Source: Membranipora membranacea (taxonomy: Eukaryota; Bryozoa; Gymnolaemata; Cheilostomatida; Membraniporidae). Taken from it: a stretch of 64,000 nt of DNA. The notes below the pieces were generated by a model. It made no database searches, was not told the origin of the DNA, and worked only from the letters and a program-made list of their open reading frames with translations. This document shows, one piece after another, positions 22,601-32,330 of the stretch. Position 1 is the stretch's first letter. Every line of letters begins with the position of its first letter. The stretch lies in assembly GCA_914767715.1 (NCBI GenBank), contig OU612068.1, positions 25,854,001-25,918,000 on the forward strand, read 5' to 3'. The position numbers and the translations under genes are program-made.

Positions 22601-25600
22601 TACAATCACAGCTGATTTTTTAAATTAATCCGCGTAATTAATAAAAACTTTATGGGGCTTTGAGCGATTTTGAGAAAGTTTTTGTTTCTGTGTGTATAAT
22701 AAAAAAGACAAAATCAGAATTCAATTACCGGTTGCCGAGATATTCGTATGTAAAGATCAATTTTGGAAAAGTGCACAATATCACTGTGACCCAACCCTGT
22801 CATGAACCGAGGAATCAACATCTGCAGGTCAGGACATGGTTCAGTACTTGTTCTAGCCCTACATTTATGTTATTAAAAGTTAGAGATTCACACTCGTTTG
22901 TTTTATTCCGAATGAGAGGCACCAAATTTGACCAAATCCGGATGTTTCTGTTTCGTACTACAATTTTATATGACCTGCTGAACTCATCTTCAAAACGATG
23001 CCAATAAATTAAAACAAACTTACAGTCAAATGCAGATTGCATGATTAGAAAGTCAGAGGTAGAGATATCATGTTCATCGCTAGTGTCAGCGTCAGCGTCA
23101 GCGTCAGCGTCAACATCAGCGTCAACATCAGCGTCAACTTCTTCAGACTCATGTGTGTCAGTAATATTCGTTGATTCATTTGGCTGTTGCTGTATTTCTG
23201 TTTGATGAGAAAATGCAGTTTAACGTGAACATTTTTTCCATAACCTTGAGTTATCAACACTGGTAACAAAACATTTTGGTGTCATTGTATTTTTGAAAGA
23301 TTTATGGGCATTATTTTTAGAGTTTATCTCCTCAAGATCCAGAGTGTCATTTTTACTAAAATTAAAATGTTCATAGAAAACGATTAGAATGAAACATTGA
23401 TGACTTGTAATACAATAAATAAGTAACATACCATCTCGGCTAGCAACAGGTGGTTGCCCGAGCTCTTCATCGCTAGGTCGCAGTGGAGACTCATCGACCA
23501 TCAGCATCTCAAAATTATCTGAAATAGTATTCATGTGAAGCCTTCAAACAATATTGCAGGAGTTTATGGGGGCATAATTATGGCAATAACTTCATAATTC
23601 TATTCAAGCTTCTCCAGAGATGTATAGAACATACCTCCATTACAGGCATTGATAATGACAATTTTTGGCTTTGCTCTCATGGCTGGAAAGTTGTTAGGAG
23701 AGAGCAGATCGATAACATCTGGTATATCGATGAGATTCCAATCACAACCAGCTACAGATCCTCTGTCTCCCGAGCTCAAGATAACTAAGATAAAAGATCC
23801 AAGATTTGCGTGAACGGATTCTCCTGTTTCGCCATCAACTAGCTGTGTCTCTGAGTGGATCTCTTCTATAATTTTCTATAATATAAGATAATTTATTCTC
23901 ACATGATCGCAGCGATGTGTTCAATGCAAATAGTAGATGTTTGAAATTTAACAAGTACTTGATTCCTTTGCATTTGTGCAGATTATTCTGACACACAGCT
24001 GCCCTAGCTGAATGTTTGAAAACAGATAAGGTATACCTTTAGAACAGAAAATCGAATCTATTAATTGTGTCCCGGGAGTAAGAGAGACAAGCTTCCACGC
24101 TTACATGCTTAGATCACTACAACTTTTAACTAAAAAATCACTACAAAATCACTACAAAATCACTACAACTTTTAACTCTTTACCAATTCAGATACGCTCA
24201 GCAACCAAACTTACTCATTTGAAACAACAACTATCAAAGCACTTTATATCCTATTAATTCTTGTTACTTGAGTATTTTTTCTTTTTCGCTCCGCTTAAGT
24301 ATTTTCTTTTTGTTCTATCACTGCATGAAAAACATTCCTAAAGATGATGTAGAATGACAATAAAAGTATATTTATTTAGATCTTGCCAAGGCTTTTCCAT
24401 TCAGTCATCTTGGTTTAATTAAGCACAAACGTAATAAACATCACAGCTGATCTGGTTTTCAGGAGCTATTAGTCTGTAAATATGTTTTTTTTTTATGAAT
24501 ATACTCAAATTGGATAAATGATTTAAACTAGAACTGATGCGTGACTTACAGCTACAAAACTTAAAGGAAAAAGATAACATACTCATTGTTTTTAAGGTCA
24601 AATCGGTGATTGAGTTCTGAATGATATGAATGCATTGAATTGAGTCTTCGGTATGGTTTTAGGAGATTTTTACTGGGTATGGGCAAAATAAAGGTTTTCA
24701 ACTCCAAGGAACCAACGGCATGAACCCTTCCCCTCGAACCAATCTTCTTTATCTCCTCATATGACAAGCCTGCCATGCATCCTCAAGTCCTGCAGCTAGT
24801 ATGAGGGTAGCCTGTATTGATAAGCCTTTGAAAATTACACTTTCCTCAGATCGTCAGTATTTTATGTTACCTTATATTAAAGTGACAGTCCTATTAGAAA
24901 GGTTGATATATTACCCCAGTACCTTGAATATTGTGAGTTCATAGGGCAAATGAAAACAATAAAAAAATGAAAATTGTGGAAAATAGTATTTGAGTTATTT
25001 AACAATATTTTAGCAAGGATCATAGTGGATCATAGTGGTCAGGGGGAGGCAATAAATTACTATGATCCACTATGATCCCATTTTTCAGACTTGGCAGCAG
25101 TTTTACTGCAATTAGGTTCACCGGCTGTTTTATTTCATATGCCCTAATGGCTTTTCAGCCTGAGATCTTCAAAACCATACCAAACATGGCCTAGTAGGAC
25201 TGTCACTTTAATGAATATTGTCTTCTGGTGATGCGCGTAGATGACAGAGTTGAGCCGCCATGAGACCAACAAAAAATGATCAATTACAAATTGGAGATCA
25301 ACGAGTAGGCTATCAATTGCAAAACTGTCTACGAGATGAAAATGATTTGAATCAGAGGGATTACACTTTGTTTCTAAATTGATCATTGTTCTCTCTTATA
25401 CAACAGATTTGCTATCGGATTATGTTAGGTATTTGTTCACAAGTATAAGGTCTGTGATGAGTAGTGTGGAATTTATAAATATTTATAACACATTGCACTG
25501 AAAATGTGCAAAATAAAACATACCGAGGCAGTATAACTTTTGTGATCTCCTGATGTGATATAGCCAAACCTCACAAGCATTCGTTTCATGTTATGATAAT

Positions 25601-25906
25601 CATGTTCAGAACCACTTCTCTCGTGACTATTTGATATTATCAGTGCTCTTCCACGGGGACGAATTCTCTGAAAATGAAATCATTTGATCAGAATTTGTAA
25701 TTGATATCATGCTCTCCCATTTAGTAGTAACATTTTCTAGAAAGATGAAGACCGCCTCATTTAATGTCAAATAAAAGGTTCTACCTTGGTAAGAGCCTGG
25801 GTTTTAGAGGTGATAGATTGATGAGTTTTCAGGGGCTCGAGCTCAATGAGTGCAGTATCTGACTTCACTATGGCCACAACTTCATTGAGTGCTGATCTGT
25901 CTGCAT
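19684..25906 (-). CDS. Caspase-like protein lacking the catalytic histidine
   Basis: Seven exons on the minus strand (25906-25785, 25667-25524, 23875-23635, 23518-23432, 23197-23024, 20436-20327, 19929-19684), all with AG/GT borders and agreeing phases, ending in tandem TGA stops. They encode about 373 residues. Seen: IRPRGRALIISN and HERSGSEHDYHNMKRML (start of p20 with the S1 Arg), then VILSSGDRG where caspases have SHG, so His is Ser (codon 23773-23771). IIINACNG-type sequence (exactly VIINACNG) keeps the Cys (23644-23642), with Asn for Gln and Asn for Arg of QACRG. An acidic linker of DAD/DVD repeats leads to p10: DFLIMQSAFD, FVSFRNSKTGS with the second pocket Arg, then HVEELAAT. Caspases cleave after Asp in apoptosis or inflammation. 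With His lost, a decoy or scaffold role is likely (inference). The prodomain exon is not in this set; see 34117-34351. Introns hold a LINE tail and a MITE. Confidence 0.9.
20437..23023. other. Large caspase intron within the p10 coding region
   Basis: This 2.6-kb intron separates the DFLIMQSAFD exon from the exon that continues with the pocket Arg. No further exon, repeat or nested gene was recognised. Short frames at 21067-21321 and 22660-23042 lack support. Confidence 0.6.
24112..24384 (+). mobile_element. LINE 3'-end fragment in a caspase intron
   Basis: It nearly matches 28424-28635, the 3' end of the LINE at 26738-28648, including CGCTCAGCAACCAAACT and CATTCCTAAAGATGATGTAG. This is a severely 5'-truncated insertion of the same family. 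Its 5' edge has a local triplication of ATCACTACAAA. Confidence 0.85.
24881..25207. mobile_element. 327-bp TTAA-flanked MITE in a caspase intron
   Basis: The ends read AGTGACAGTCCTA(T/C)TAG inward and are flanked by TTAA (24877-24880 and 25208-25211). It lies in the intron between the exons at 25667-25524 and 23875-23635. It has no coding capacity. The centre holds a perfect 20-bp inverted repeat (25017-25078). Confidence 0.85.
25017..25078. repeat. Perfect 20-bp inverted repeat with 22-nt loop
   Basis: The right arm is ACTATGATCCACTATGATCC; the left arm is its exact reverse complement. Each arm is itself an 11-bp direct duplication (TATGATCCAC). It sits at the centre of the TTAA-flanked MITE. 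Confidence 0.85.
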
Positions 25907-26737
25907 CTGAAAAGGAAGAAGAATGTGTAAACATACTTAAGGGCAACTAAGGTTTCAAACAAGTTCTCATCAATTGATAGCAGATCGTACCTTCTGCATA
26001 GGGAAACAGAAAAAATCTAATTTAGATGATTATTCAGCCAGAATTCTTGTGAAACAGTTCATCCATCAGGTACTCAAACTCTGCTAAAATGGAATACCAC
26101 AGAGCAGTTTCCTGTTCCTGTTATTATTTAGCCTGTGCTCTATCATAATTACAGCAATGTCATGGAACCTCCCCTAAACTGAAGTGTCACCCAGCTTAGA
26201 GTCAGCAACTACTTTGAGTCTTGCACCACGTCATGCACAAAGCTGATGCTGCCTAGCACATTATTTACTACCCACCAATGCATTGCTGCGAAACCTTGGT
26301 TGCCCTTTAATAATAGCGGACACCTCATACAGCAAAGATGGGGTTCTTGTTGTGGATGATGTTGCACCATTGAGTCTAGGTTGCCTATTGGTAATTAGAT
26401 CAACTTTTGATGCTATCATGAGTTTGAAAACTTTTAAAAAAAGTTCGAAATCAGATAATACTTGAATCGAATTACGTTATCCGCAGTGCCTCAATGGTAA
26501 CACCCCACCTTATGCTTAGGTTTATTGTAAGGTCTAATGTCGTGTGCAACTGAGAACATGATCATGGCTTGATGACAACCTTTTAAAGCTTCCTGTGTTT
26601 GCATCGTGTTTTGCGTATGCAGATGACACTGTATTTTCAAATCATGATCGTAACACAAATAATTTAAATTCCAAATATAACAAAGACCTTGAAATGATCA
26701 ACGATTGATGCTTGAATAATCATAAATTCAACGCAAT

Positions 26738-28648
26738 TATGTTACAAATTTGATTAAGAAGAAGAAAAAATCGGTTATTTCAGATATAATTAAAAATAAC
26801 AAAAATAACACCAAACCTGTTTGGGAAGCTTTAGGAATCAATCAAACTAAAATTTCACCGATGGTCAATATCGGTGGTTTATCCCCTGATGAATTGAACA
26901 GACACTTTACATCGATTGCAAAATCCATAACCAAAGACATTCCTGATTCCCATGAATATAACATGATTAGACCAGTGACAACCCAAACGTTTTCTCAATT
27001 GACTCGCTTTACTCCAGAAATTTGTTTCAAATACTTAAAAAACATTTCTGACAATAAAGCAACTGGTCATGATGGTATATCTGTTAAGGTTTTGAAGAAA
27101 ACATGGCCTTACATATGCGACATTGTAACTGACATGTTCAATAGAGCATTAATAGAGGGTGTATTTCCTTCACAGTGGAAAACCGCAAGAGTAATTCCTA
27201 TTCATAAGGGTGGAGATATCAAATATCCATCTAATTATCGCCCTATATCAATACTTCCTGTGCTATCTAAGATTTTTGAGAAACATGTGAATTCCCACAT
27301 TCAAAAATATCTCACCACAAACAAACTTCTTCACAAATTACAATGCGGATTTAGAGAAGGTTATTCCTGTGTTGATTCCCTACACAAACTCATTTCTGAC
27401 TGTTTGTCAGCCAGATCAGATGGTCACTTTGTTGCTATGATGTTTTTGGATTTCAAAAAAGCTTTTGACTGCGTCAACCATAAAATTCTTCTGAAAAAAT
27501 TGACAATGTATGGTATAACGGGCAAACTGCACTCTCTCATAAAATCTTTCCTAACAGATAGGACACAATTTGTAGCTATACAACAAGGTGCAAAAAGTTC
27601 AAAAATTCTTCCAATAGACATTGGTGTCCCCCAAGGCTCAATTCTGGCACCAAGTTTATTCCTCATATACGTCAATGATCTTTTATCCTACACATTACAT
27701 TCCAAGGCATTTGCCTACGCTGATGATACAGTTTTCGTATCAAAATCTGACAACTTTGATACACTTAATGATTTATGTGATACTGATCTACACTTGATAG
27801 AAAGTTGGTGTAGGAATAATAGGATGTTGATAAACATAAAAAAATCTCACTATATGCTTGTACAACCCTCTCATAGAGCCACATCTCTAGATTTAGATCT
27901 AAAAATTAACCATAAAAAACTAAACCGAAATGCCAATACCAAACTCCTTGGTTTTACTTTGAATGACTCATTGACATGGGACGATCATGTAGACCAGATT
28001 TGCATCAAAATAAACAAAAGTTTGGCATTATTCCAGAAATGCAGGGCATACCTAGATAGTAAATCATCTCGTAACTTTTATTTCCAGTATGTCTTTTGTC
28101 ATATGATATATGGCATCCGCATATATGGCAACCTATCACCACAATATATTCTTGAAAGAATATACTTGCTCCAAAAGAGGGCTTTCCGCCTAATAGCAAA
28201 TGTCAGCCACATACCATATCATCTTATACATACAAGAGATTTACATACATCTCTTGGTCTGATTCCTTTTCCTCTCCTTGCTGGTCATTTCACCTGTATT
28301 TTTGGTTTCCAAATTTTGCATTTGATTGCACCTGACTTTCTTTTGGAAGGCTTTATTCCAGCTAGCTCTAAAACCTTTTTTAGAGACAGATACCTATTAC
28401 ATTATCACACTGATCAATTAAGACAAAAAATCACTACAACTTTTAACTCTTTACCAATTCAGATACGCTCAGCAACCAAACTCACTCATTTTAAACAACA
28501 ATTATCAAAGCACTTTATATCCTATTAATTCTTGTTACTTGAGTATTATTTCTCTCCGCTTAAGTTTTTTCTTTTTTGTTCTGTCACTGCATGAAAAACA
28601 TTCCTAAAGATGATGTAGAATGACAATAAAAGTATATAAATAAATATG
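26738..28648 (+). mobile_element. Young 5'-truncated LINE inserted in an older LINE
   Basis: Flanked by a short target-site duplication GCAAT (26733-26737 and 28649-28653). Excision restores the older LINE frame (FNA then ININMSH). It carries one long RT frame and a 3' untranslated end with (TATAAA)-like terminal repeats. The endonuclease and ORF1 are absent, so the copy is 5'-truncated. Confidence 0.82.
26750..28528 (+). CDS. LINE reverse transcriptase, uninterrupted
   Basis: 592 codons without a stop. The frame opens at the truncation point (first codon TTG, so there is no true start) with a Lys-rich segment. RT motifs in order: NKATGHDGISVKVLK near residue 105, WKTARVIPIHKGGD, NYRPISILPVLSKIFEK, QCGFREGYSCVDSL, MMFLDFKKAFDCVNH with the first catalytic Asp, IGVPQGSILAPSLFLIYVND, and FAYADDTVFVS with the catalytic Asp pair, then KLLGFTLNDSLTWDDHV. 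The C-terminal region runs to ..FKQQLSKHFISY. All RT catalytic residues are present. The clade is CR1/L2/Jockey-like; I cannot assign it more finely. Lacking an endonuclease and start, it probably makes no functional protein. Confidence 0.88.
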   Translation: MIKKKKKSVISDIIKNNKNNTKPVWEALGINQTKISPMVNIGGLSPDELNRHFTSIAKSITKDIPDSHEYNMIRPVTTQTFSQLTRFTPEICFKYLKNISDNKATGHDGISVKVLKKTWPYICDIVTDMFNRALIEGVFPSQWKTARVIPIHKGGDIKYPSNYRPISILPVLSKIFEKHVNSHIQKYLTTNKLLHKLQCGFREGYSCVDSLHKLISDCLSARSDGHFVAMMFLDFKKAFDCVNHKILLKKLTMYGITGKLHSLIKSFLTDRTQFVAIQQGAKSSKILPIDIGVPQGSILAPSLFLIYVNDLLSYTLHSKAFAYADDTVFVSKSDNFDTLNDLCDTDLHLIESWCRNNRMLINIKKSHYMLVQPSHRATSLDLDLKINHKKLNRNANTKLLGFTLNDSLTWDDHVDQICIKINKSLALFQKCRAYLDSKSSRNFYFQYVFCHMIYGIRIYGNLSPQYILERIYLLQKRAFRLIANVSHIPYHLIHTRDLHTSLGLIPFPLLAGHFTCIFGFQILHLIAPDFLLEGFIPASSKTFFRDRYLLHYHTDQLRQKITTTFNSLPIQIRSATKLTHFKQQLSKHFISY

Positions 28649-28794
28649 GCAATAAACATTAATATGTCACACTTTCTGCTGCATAACATTCATGATGATG
28701 TTTGTGGGTTGTCATGTGGTGGGACGGGTTCGTCACGTAAATGTGAAACAAAGCTGTTAGGTTTCATCATAAATGACAGGCTAACGTCGCATGC

Positions 28795-30495
28795 CAGTGG
28801 TGTTGTGAGGCCCCAACGGTCCCCAACAGCGTTGGAGTAAGGCCAGACACCCACCCAAATGCCTTAGGAAAACGTTTGGGTGACTATTTATACATATCCA
28901 TCCAAAAATGTCCTGTTTATGCTGATAAATTGAGAGCAAGCCCATCTTAATTTATTCAGTGCGATTGTGTTATTGTTTTGCTAAGGAACAAGAAGGCTGA
29001 ATTCCTACTTTCCTATCAAGAGAACAGTACTTTGCCAGTCATCTATGCAATACAATGGGTGGTCAATTCAGCAGCCCTACATTTAATGGAGAAAATGCAG
29101 CTACTTTAGTATTGTTTGGTAACAACACTAACAGGCTGTTACCAAACGATACTAAATGTTAAACAACATGAGGAACACACACTAAACAGAGTATTGTTAG
29201 AAATATGACTGAGTGCCCACTCTTAGCTGGGGAATTGAAGCTAAAATCTTCAGTTTTTGGTAACAAAACAACACTGCTGAAGGAGAAAAAAATGAGAGAG
29301 AGAGAAAAGGCAAGTGTGTGTGGCTCAGCTCATCAATCAAAGAAAAAGAAAGGTGTTTGTACTTTGGTGGGGTTTTGGGAATGATGAGTCAGACCAATCT
29401 GTTCCTGTTTATGAACAGAAGGTAGGCCTATGTTTTATGAATAAATTAAAACTTGAACCTAAAACACAAATACAACAATCGGTTGAGTGTTAGAATTTTT
29501 TTAACTGAAAGTGAAATGAAGTGAAGCAGTGAATGATGATGAATGAAATCTGTTTTTTGGAATTGTATTTAGGTTGTCATTTCAGACAGGTTATTAGTAA
29601 AGTGAGTGTGTAACTGTGCAGTGTAGTGTAGTGACGTAGATGTAGATATTTTGTTTTTGTTACAATTTTTGAGTTGGATTAAAGCAGGTCCTCAACAATT
29701 CAAGACAATCATTTAACAGTTGAGTTGGACTAGCCACTAGCCAGTCACCTACCAAGCCTGGCAGAGCATTCTTCCCCTTGCTTCCAGTCCAGTCACCCAC
29801 ATCATGATGATCATGTCATCATTTGATTTCAGAAAAAGAAGTAATCAAGATGGAGAGGAGGAACAGGGTATTCCACCACCTGGGGATGTTCCAGCACCTG
29901 AACTTAGGAAAGATGATCGACATGAGGTTAGTAAGGCTTTTTCGTCTTAGTTATTGGTTTCTGGTAGGACCACCTGTGAAGAAGTTCAACCTTAAGCCTT
30001 ATGTCAAGGTATGGCTGAATGAAATCCCACAGACCAGCAGAGTTCTTCAAGAGCAAGAAAGCTGAATCAAACCAGCAACAGGAAAGGTACCAGCCTCTAT
30101 GGGAAGTTTTGTAGATTCACAGAACTGTTAAAATGTTTAGTGTAATATTGTTTATTACAATAATCAACATAATATAATGAATGAAAGCAGTACAGCCAAT
30201 GCAACTTTAATCAGAACAATTCATTCTAATTTAATTTATGTCTAGATTTGATCAGTGTGACCAAATCGGTGTGACCCTGCAGAGTATAATTGGTGAATAA
30301 ATAAGTTAAATTTCCAATTGATATAAGTATCAGTTTAGTTAGTTCATGGTTTCATTGTGTCGGCCGCGTACAGTTTGGATTTGACCTAAGTTTCCTGCGG
30401 CCCGCTGTATTGCAGGGGATTTGGGTAAAATAAAGGGTAGAATTTTTTCCAATTGTTAGAGTTGGGGTATGAAAAGTTTCCTCACAACACCACTG
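28795..30495. mobile_element. 1.7-kb hAT-type element with 8-bp target duplication
   Basis: Terminal repeats CAGTGGTGTTGTGAGG at the left end (28795) and its reverse complement at the right end (30480-30495). The right duplication is CGCATGAC (30496-30503); the left is CGCATGC, one base short. CA..TG ends and an 8-bp duplication define the hAT superfamily. Excision restores the old LINE frame. Inside, the plus-strand segment near 29832-29935 reads IPPPGDVPAPELRKDD and may be a transposase N-terminal remnant, but no catalytic domain is visible, so it is probably non-autonomous. Confidence 0.85.
29105..29156. repeat. 20-bp hairpin inside the hAT element
   Basis: TTTAGTATTGTTTGGTAACA pairs with the arm at 29137-29156 with one mismatch and a 12-nt loop. 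Confidence 0.75.
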
Positions 30496-31130
30496 CGCAT
30501 GACCATGTTTCTTATATCAGTAAAAAGGTTGCAAAGGCAGTTACACTACTACAACTTTGTAGGCCATAACAAAACATCTATTATATTCTACCATCATTTC
30601 ATTTTTTGCCTAATCATAAGTGGTATCCATATTTACTACAATCTATCACCAAACTGTATACTATAAGACTCATTTTTACTCCAGAAAAGAGCCTTCAGGT
30701 AATATACAAAAAATCCCAAATCACCAACTAACAAATTATCAAGGTTGTTACACCTTTTACCTTTACCAGTGCACAACATATATATTACTAGCATTACTGG
30801 ACGTCAATTGATAAACATGAAACGCCCACCACCTTTGTAAGAACATTTTAATTTTTCGCAATTTCAATCTGAGAGACATGTTCAAGCTATATCCAACTTC
30901 AAATAATTTTTTTAGATGATATGATAGCATCTACTTTTAACAATATATCCATTTAATTTATGTTCAATAATCAATTATTAATCATTCAAACTTAATATTT
31001 TTGATTATCTTTTTTGTCATCTTGAACAGAAGTTGTTTCTTGTCCCTTTTACTTTTTGTTTTTCTTGGAAGACTTTTTATAAAAAACTTCTCATCGAATA
31101 TGCCAATAAAATTAAAAAAAAAAAATTATG

Positions 31131-32029
31131 CCACTGATTTTTTATATTTTACCTTGCCAGTAATATAATTCAATACCTTACCTTGACTGAGGTCAATCAT
31201 CAGTAACTCACACTGCTATAAAATGGAGACACCCGACCCAACAACCCCTCAATGACATTTATTAGAATACAATGCGTTTACATTAACAGCTCTTCAATAA
31301 TGACTCAAATGAAAAAAAATACAAAGAATCAGCACAGGTCTGCCCAGCCGGCAAGGTTTAGCCAGCAACATTCTGTAGAGGTTGCCTATGGGCAGCTTTA
31401 TTGTTGGCCAATATCCTCTGACATCACCTAGAATATTGACACATTACACCCAGACCCCAACTGAGATGAATAATAAAGATAACATCAAGCTTTTGCATGA
31501 GAATAATGTGCAGTATTTGTTGTGGGTATTTTATTTCATTTGTGATAAGCTATGCTCTTATTGAATTGCCAATCCCAGTGATTTGCGAAATAGATTATTA
31601 TGTCTAAATAGAAGTTCAGACATGTTAAAAAAGTGATTTTGCAGGTGAACCGGATAAATCCAGGCAATGATTTCAATAGCATCACATTACATTAATTATG
31701 CCTTTCTACCCTGGCGCCTCGATTCGTCAGCCTTTAAATCAATATTTCTACAAACAGCCTGTGGCGATGACCATGGTTAATCCATATGAATTGGTTCATC
31801 TGGATCAAATCTAAAATTGTTTACGATTTTATGTTTACAAGAAATGCTCTAGGTTTTTATTGATTTACTTGCTATCACAAACATGAAATGTTGCGATAAA
31901 AGGATGCATATACTTTGTCAATAAAGGAGGTTGTTGCTAGAGTATGGAACTTGCAATTGAGGTCATCGCTCTAGAAAATTGTGTATGATGTGATGCTCAT
32001 CAGCAAAACAGCACAATAATATCGAGGTC
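31131..32029. other. Non-coding; contains a dispersed repeat
   Basis: The segment at about 31425-31540 is the reverse complement of about 36975-37085 (shared GACACATTACACC and TTTTGCATGAGAATAATGTG). No gene was recognised. Confidence 0.5.
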
Positions 32030-32330
32030 GCCTACGTCAAGCCTCAAATTCTTGGCAACATTAAAAACTTTCCTTAGTAATTTCTTGTCTATGGTACATA
32101 TGATCATGTGCAAAACAGGCAGACAGTATACATCAAGAGGGAAACTACAAAACTTTTGAACATGATGAAAGCTAATGGCTTTGAACTAACATGCAACATT
32201 TTTTTAACAACATACATTCTTTGACTCGCTTTGCCAGCTATTCTTTGCACATAATCTTCAAATCTCAGGGGTTTCACCCGACAATATTTTGGTGCCATCT
32301 CAGACGTACCCTCAGCTGTTTATGCTCAGG
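32030..32330 (-). mobile_element. LINE RT C-terminal fragment
   Basis: Minus-strand reading FEDYVQRIAGKASQRMYVVK followed by SSKPLAFIMFKSFVVSLLMY. It is homologous to the C-terminal part of the LINE at 3827-4102 (SQRMYIVKTF). Frame breaks lie on both sides. Confidence 0.65.

Larger units (their letters stand above)
26480..31130 (+). mobile_element. Old LINE split by two later insertions
   Basis: Three plus-strand pieces of one decayed reverse transcriptase. Piece 1 (about 26480-26737) has a broken VPQ motif, then FAYADDTVFS and CLNNHKFNA. Piece 2 (28649-28787) has INMSHFLLHN and ETKLLGFIINDRLTS. Piece 3 (30504-31130) has HDHVSYISKKVAKAVTLL, GIHIYYNLSPNCIL and LLQKRAFR, ending in an A-rich tail near 31100-31130. 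Piece 1 joins piece 2 after removal of the young LINE, and piece 2 joins piece 3 (TS then HDHVS) after removal of the hAT element. Sequence similarity shows that it is related to, but older than, the intact LINE. Confidence 0.82.

Noticed and set aside
25935-25993. Minus-strand block just upstream of the first caspase exon, with acceptor CCCTATGCAG and donor GTATGT, reading a DED-like RYDLLSIDENLFETLVALK
   Set aside because: Its only open frame ends in phase 2, whereas the next caspase exon needs phase 1; joining creates an early stop. Too short to stand alone.
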